From positions 496,001 through 560,000 of the forward strand of contig NZ_CP129212.1 of the NCBI RefSeq assembly GCF_030413175.1: a stretch of 64,000 bases of DNA, written 5' to 3'. Made by a program: the position numbers and the translations under genes. A model generated the notes under the pieces. It was not told the origin of the DNA. It searched no databases and worked only from the letters and a program-made list of their open reading frames with translations. Shown piece after piece: positions 60,699 through 64,000 of this stretch (its first letter is position 1; each line of letters begins with the position of its first letter). Origin of the DNA: Bradyrhizobium roseum. GTDB taxonomy: Bacteria; Pseudomonadota; Alphaproteobacteria; Rhizobiales; Xanthobacteraceae.

Positions 60699-62510
60699 AT
60701 GTGTCGTAGTTTCAGGTGCCTCGCTATTCGAAGACGCTCCCGTGCGAGGGGCTGGCACGTGTGCGCCTGCGGCAACCGGCGTGCTGCGTCGGTGAATTGC
60801 GCAACGGCGTTCGGCGCGATTCCGGACGGTGCGCTTACGGTCGGCAAACTGTCCGCCGCCTTGCTCCTCGTGACGGCGCTCGGCGGCTGCGTGACGGACG
60901 GATCGATACCCAACAGTCCGTTTCTCACGGCGGTGGTTCGGCTGAAGCCGACGGCCGTTGGTTCGAACGCCACCATAGCGGCTGCTGGCAGCGCCAGTTC
61001 GCCGCTCGACGCAAATGCACAAGTCATAGATCTGCCGCTGAGAGGATCGATTTTTCAGACCGCGCTCGGGCCCATGGCGGGAGAAGTGCCACCGCCTGCT
61101 CCCAAGCCGCCGCCCTTCGTCGCTCCCGTTCCCGAGCGGTCGCAGGTGTTCCCCCAGATCGCCGCCGCCCAAAGCCCTCTGGTTGCTTCCGTTGCCCCCG
61201 CGATGATGTCGGACGCCGGGCCCAGGCGGCCGAACGAATCCCCGGTGCGCGGGGGAAAATCGGTGTTGCTGGGCGAAGCCGTGGGCGTTGCCGTCCTCAG
61301 TCATCCGTTGATGGGAGCTCAAGCTGCCAAGGTTTCAGGCTCGCTTGCGGATGTCCGAACCGCGCAGGGGGCGTTGAAACCGCAGCTGCAGGTTTTTGCA
61401 GGAGCCGGCGGATCGTATCTCGGCTCCTATCAAAACTATCCGCAGCAGTTCGGTTCGGTCGCCATCCCCGGCGGTTCGCGTACGGATGCGGGGTTCACAC
61501 TCAGGCAGCTCGTCTATGATTTCGGGGCCGCCAAGGCGGACGTTGCGCGATCCAGGTCCGTCGTCGATGCGGAGCGCCTGCGGTTGGCGGACCAGGCCGA
61601 AGACATCGCGCTGCGCACGGTAAATGCCTATCTCAATTTGCTGGAGCAGCGCGAACTCATCGCCTTGATGGACAAGGTCGTCGCCGATGACAATGCGTTC
61701 GCGAACCTCGTCAAGCTGAGCGAACAACAGGGTAACGGCACCATTGCCGATGTCAGCCGCATCAGGTCCAAGGTCATTGAAGTCGAGGCCGTCAGGACCG
61801 ACCTGTTGACGTCGATGAAGGCTGCGGAAGATGAATTTTCCCGGCTCACCAAGATTGATCCCGCGCTTGTTCGGCAATCGCCTCGTGGCCCGCCGCGGAT
61901 TCCAGCGTCCTTCGACGTTGCCCTGGAAGCGGCAAAGCGGTCCAACCCCTCCTTGCTGGCGTTCAGCGCCACCGGCGCATCCATCGAGCATCAACTCGCC
62001 TCGCAGCAGTCGCAGCGGCTGCCTCGGGTCGACCTGCAGGGCGACGGGCTCGTCAAGCACTACGTCGGAGCGCCGACCGCAAGCCAGGGCATTGTCGATT
62101 CCCGGCTCATGCTGATGGTGTCTTACAAGCTGCTCGACGGTGGCACCATGTCCGCTCAGGCGGATCGTATTCGCGAAGACAAGCGAGCGAACGATTTCAA
62201 GACCCTCGATGAAAAAGAGACGATCGAGCTGAACCTGCGACGGTTTTATCAGGCGTTGGCGTCCAACAGGATCAAGGAGAGCGCAGCCCTTCAGGGCACG
62301 GCGACGGCCCAGAAGGCCAACAGTCTCTATCTTGAACAGTTCAAGGCCGGCAAGCGCACGGTCTTCGAAGTGCTCGACAGCCGGATGGTCGTCTTCACGA
62401 TGCAGAAGAACGCGGTTAACGGCAGGTATGAGCAGATGCGCGCCGGCTACGGGATTCTACGGAATATGGGCAAGTTGGTCGAAGCCGCCGTTAATTTTCC
62501 AGCAGGCTAA
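60699..62510 (+). CDS. TolC family outer membrane channel protein, probable lipoprotein
   Basis: A channel protein of up to 603 residues. The TolC fold is supported by the two repeats of long helices with the typical TLRQLVYDFGAAKADVARS and MVSYKLLDGGTMSAQADRIR segments and the conserved YLEQFKAGKRTVFEVLDSR near the end. Ahead of it is a signal with a lipobox (LLLVTALGGC), so it is probably lipid-anchored like OprM rather than like E. coli TolC. The chosen start is uncertain: the first 31 residues are Arg/Cys-rich and a GTG at 60792 is a likely alternative. It could serve this cluster and the exporter at 38302-43724. Confidence 0.85.
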   Translation: MCRSFRCLAIRRRSRARGWHVCACGNRRAASVNCATAFGAIPDGALTVGKLSAALLLVTALGGCVTDGSIPNSPFLTAVVRLKPTAVGSNATIAAAGSASSPLDANAQVIDLPLRGSIFQTALGPMAGEVPPPAPKPPPFVAPVPERSQVFPQIAAAQSPLVASVAPAMMSDAGPRRPNESPVRGGKSVLLGEAVGVAVLSHPLMGAQAAKVSGSLADVRTAQGALKPQLQVFAGAGGSYLGSYQNYPQQFGSVAIPGGSRTDAGFTLRQLVYDFGAAKADVARSRSVVDAERLRLADQAEDIALRTVNAYLNLLEQRELIALMDKVVADDNAFANLVKLSEQQGNGTIADVSRIRSKVIEVEAVRTDLLTSMKAAEDEFSRLTKIDPALVRQSPRGPPRIPASFDVALEAAKRSNPSLLAFSATGASIEHQLASQQSQRLPRVDLQGDGLVKHYVGAPTASQGIVDSRLMLMVSYKLLDGGTMSAQADRIREDKRANDFKTLDEKETIELNLRRFYQALASNRIKESAALQGTATAQKANSLYLEQFKAGKRTVFEVLDSRMVVFTMQKNAVNGRYEQMRAGYGILRNMGKLVEAAVNFPAG

Positions 62511-62644
62511 AGCGTCGTCAGGCCGATGATCCGATAAGGCGACCTTAATGGCAGCGTTAATTATCAGGGTCGAACTAAGCCATTACTTAACTAAAGCCGG
62601 TCATGATTTTCGGAGTTTTTTCAGTGCGTTGGTGATCGAGTTCG

Positions 62645-64000
62645 ATGGACGCCCCAGATGTTAAGCCAGATAGCGGAGCTGCTAAAGCGCCCGCCCCCGC
62701 TGCCAAAGATCTGACAGGAACCACGGTAGCGCTTGCGCCGCCGACGGACGCGATTGTCACCTCCGTTCTCCGTCCAGCGCCAGGCTCCATCAGTGTGGTC
62801 GAGGTGCCGCCGGGGGCTCAGCTCAAGCTCGACTTTGCTTCGACCGAAGCGAAGTTCGCCGTCCTCGACGTGGATCTGGTGCTGCTGTTTCCCGACGGCG
62901 CCAAGGTCATCTTTCCCGGCTACGCATTCAATCTGGTCGGATCTGAAAGTACCGAGGCGATATTCTCCGACAAGGTCGTCTCGCCGCAGCAGATGCTGGC
63001 TTTCGTCGACGAGCTAAAGCTGCTCAACGACGTCAACTCTCCGCTGTTGGGTTCAAATTCCAAGTCCGAGCAGCAAAATCAGGAGCAAGGCAAGGAGCGA
63101 AGCGAGGCAAAAGAGCCTCCCGCGGAGGACGCGCCCGCCGCGCCGCCGCAGCCGGCTGCCCCGACCGCAAAGCTCGCCGCTGTTGCCGATTTCGCCAAGC
63201 CGCCGGAAACGCCGCCTGATCGCTTCTTCAAGAAGCTGAACGACGACGCTGCACCCCCGGCATCGTCGGGTGGCCCGCCGGGTTCGCGTAACACGACTGA
63301 CGGGCTGACGGCCGTGACCGATCCGGGCACGGGCACCGGAGATGGCAACGTCAGTGCAGCCAAGCTCGACGTCACGCTGTTCGGTGTATCGGGCGATCAG
63401 ACGTCGCTCCTGCCCTCGGGCGGCCTGCGAATTCTCGGTGCGGCCTCGGAAATCCAGGCAACGACCGACCAGACGTTCGCCGTTCAACAGCAGATGCGGA
63501 CGCTGGTCGGCACCGCCCAGAGCGATATCATCTACGCCGCCAATCCGACGCGCATGCCGTCGGGAACGACCGAACGCCTGCTCGACGTTCAAGTGACGTT
63601 CCCGGATGCGGGAATCACGGCGAAGACCGCGACGATCACGAACCTCCCGGCGGGCTTCGCCATCAACAATGGTGTCCAGAGCGGCTCGAACTGGATCGTC
63701 ACGCTGGATCCTTCCGATCCAAACCATCTTCAGGTCGAACTCCGATATGTCCTGCCGACGTCGGCGACGCAGCCTGACGGCAACGGTTTCCTGGGCAGCT
63801 TCAACCTCAATATTCTTTTTGGCGCCGTCGATTCGAGCGGAGCGACCCGGCTCTATTCAGGCAGCCAGACTCTCGTCATCCGCGACGTCGCCAGCGACAG
63901 CGATGTCTACATGGTCTCGGCCGACGGCAAATCGACGATCCTTGGCCTGAACGCCACGCCGCCCGGCGCCAACATCTCGGGCGGCGGCGGCGACGACCTG
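62645..64000 (+). CDS. N-terminal part of a large adhesin/RTX-type protein (open at window end)
   Basis: An uninterrupted frame of at least 452 codons runs from ATG 62645 past the right edge; no stop is seen. Residues 1-130 form a globular domain (VLDVDLVLLFPDGAKVIFPG) that resembles the N-terminal domain of BapA/SiiE-type surface proteins, then a Pro/Ala/Glu-rich linker (about 140-225) and a beta-rich region that reaches GGGGDDL at the end, the start of an RTX-like nonapeptide. Its position after a TolC-like gene fits a type I secretion cargo. Total size and the downstream exporter are outside the window. Confidence 0.8.
   Translation, partial: MDAPDVKPDSGAAKAPAPAAKDLTGTTVALAPPTDAIVTSVLRPAPGSISVVEVPPGAQLKLDFASTEAKFAVLDVDLVLLFPDGAKVIFPGYAFNLVGSESTEAIFSDKVVSPQQMLAFVDELKLLNDVNSPLLGSNSKSEQQNQEQGKERSEAKEPPAEDAPAAPPQPAAPTAKLAAVADFAKPPETPPDRFFKKLNDDAAPPASSGGPPGSRNTTDGLTAVTDPGTGTGDGNVSAAKLDVTLFGVSGDQTSLLPSGGLRILGAASEIQATTDQTFAVQQQMRTLVGTAQSDIIYAANPTRMPSGTTERLLDVQVTFPDAGITAKTATITNLPAGFAINNGVQSGSNWIVTLDPSDPNHLQVELRYVLPTSATQPDGNGFLGSFNLNILFGAVDSSGATRLYSGSQTLVIRDVASDSDVYMVSADGKSTILGLNATPPGANISGGGGDDL

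Overview
The window reads as the chromosome of a high-GC alphaproteobacterium of the Bradyrhizobium/Nitrobacteraceae type. This rests on strong GC/GC-ending codon use, a homogentisate pathway, a form II cox-type operon, orthologue-like protein sequences throughout, and several long palindromic intergenic repeats. No database search was run, so the taxon is an inference.

Left part (1-12.4 kb) is housekeeping and envelope: a membrane cyclase with Cache-HAMP-GAF architecture, an AsmA-like protein, a Crp/Fnr regulator with a CRP-like site in its own promoter region, an RND efflux pair, an OmpA-like protein, and a caspase-fold/TPR protein that has lost its catalytic dyad.

From 12.9 to 23.6 kb lies an aromatic degradation cluster centred on homogentisate. 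HppD makes homogentisate from 4-hydroxyphenylpyruvate. A flavin hydroxylase with a small DUF2783 partner (MhaAB-like, inferred) probably makes it from 3-hydroxyphenylacetate. HmgA and FahA then open and cleave it. A MarR regulator with a clear operator and an Lrp/AsnC regulator flank the divergent promoters. From 23.8 to 29 kb there is a CoA transferase/racemase and a coxSLM molybdenum hydroxylase operon. Next come a chemoreceptor, an MFS transporter and the trehalose genes otsB-otsA.

From 36.4 to 51.7 kb there is an island-like segment. It begins at an intact tRNA-Ser(GGA) and ends at two decayed copies of the same tRNA. It carries a DUF2786 protein, a BLUF photoreceptor, a remnant of a nitroreductase gene, a type I secretion module (HlyD-like adaptor plus two half-ABC transporters with degenerate ATPase motifs), a 1,950-residue cadherin/RTX substrate built of hierarchical repeats, and an orphan TRAP-type binding protein.

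Directly beyond the last tRNA fragment lies a two-gene anti-invader module: a SIR2-APAZ protein overlapping a short, catalytically dead prokaryotic Argonaute (SPARSA-type). After an L,D-transpeptidase and a nitroreductase, the window ends in a cluster of MotB-like, MotA-like, PilZ, TolC-like and giant adhesin/RTX genes (the last open at the right edge). This resembles the energised giant-adhesin secretion logic of Salmonella SPI-4 (SiiA/SiiB), with a c-di-GMP sensor added. It is the least explained system here.
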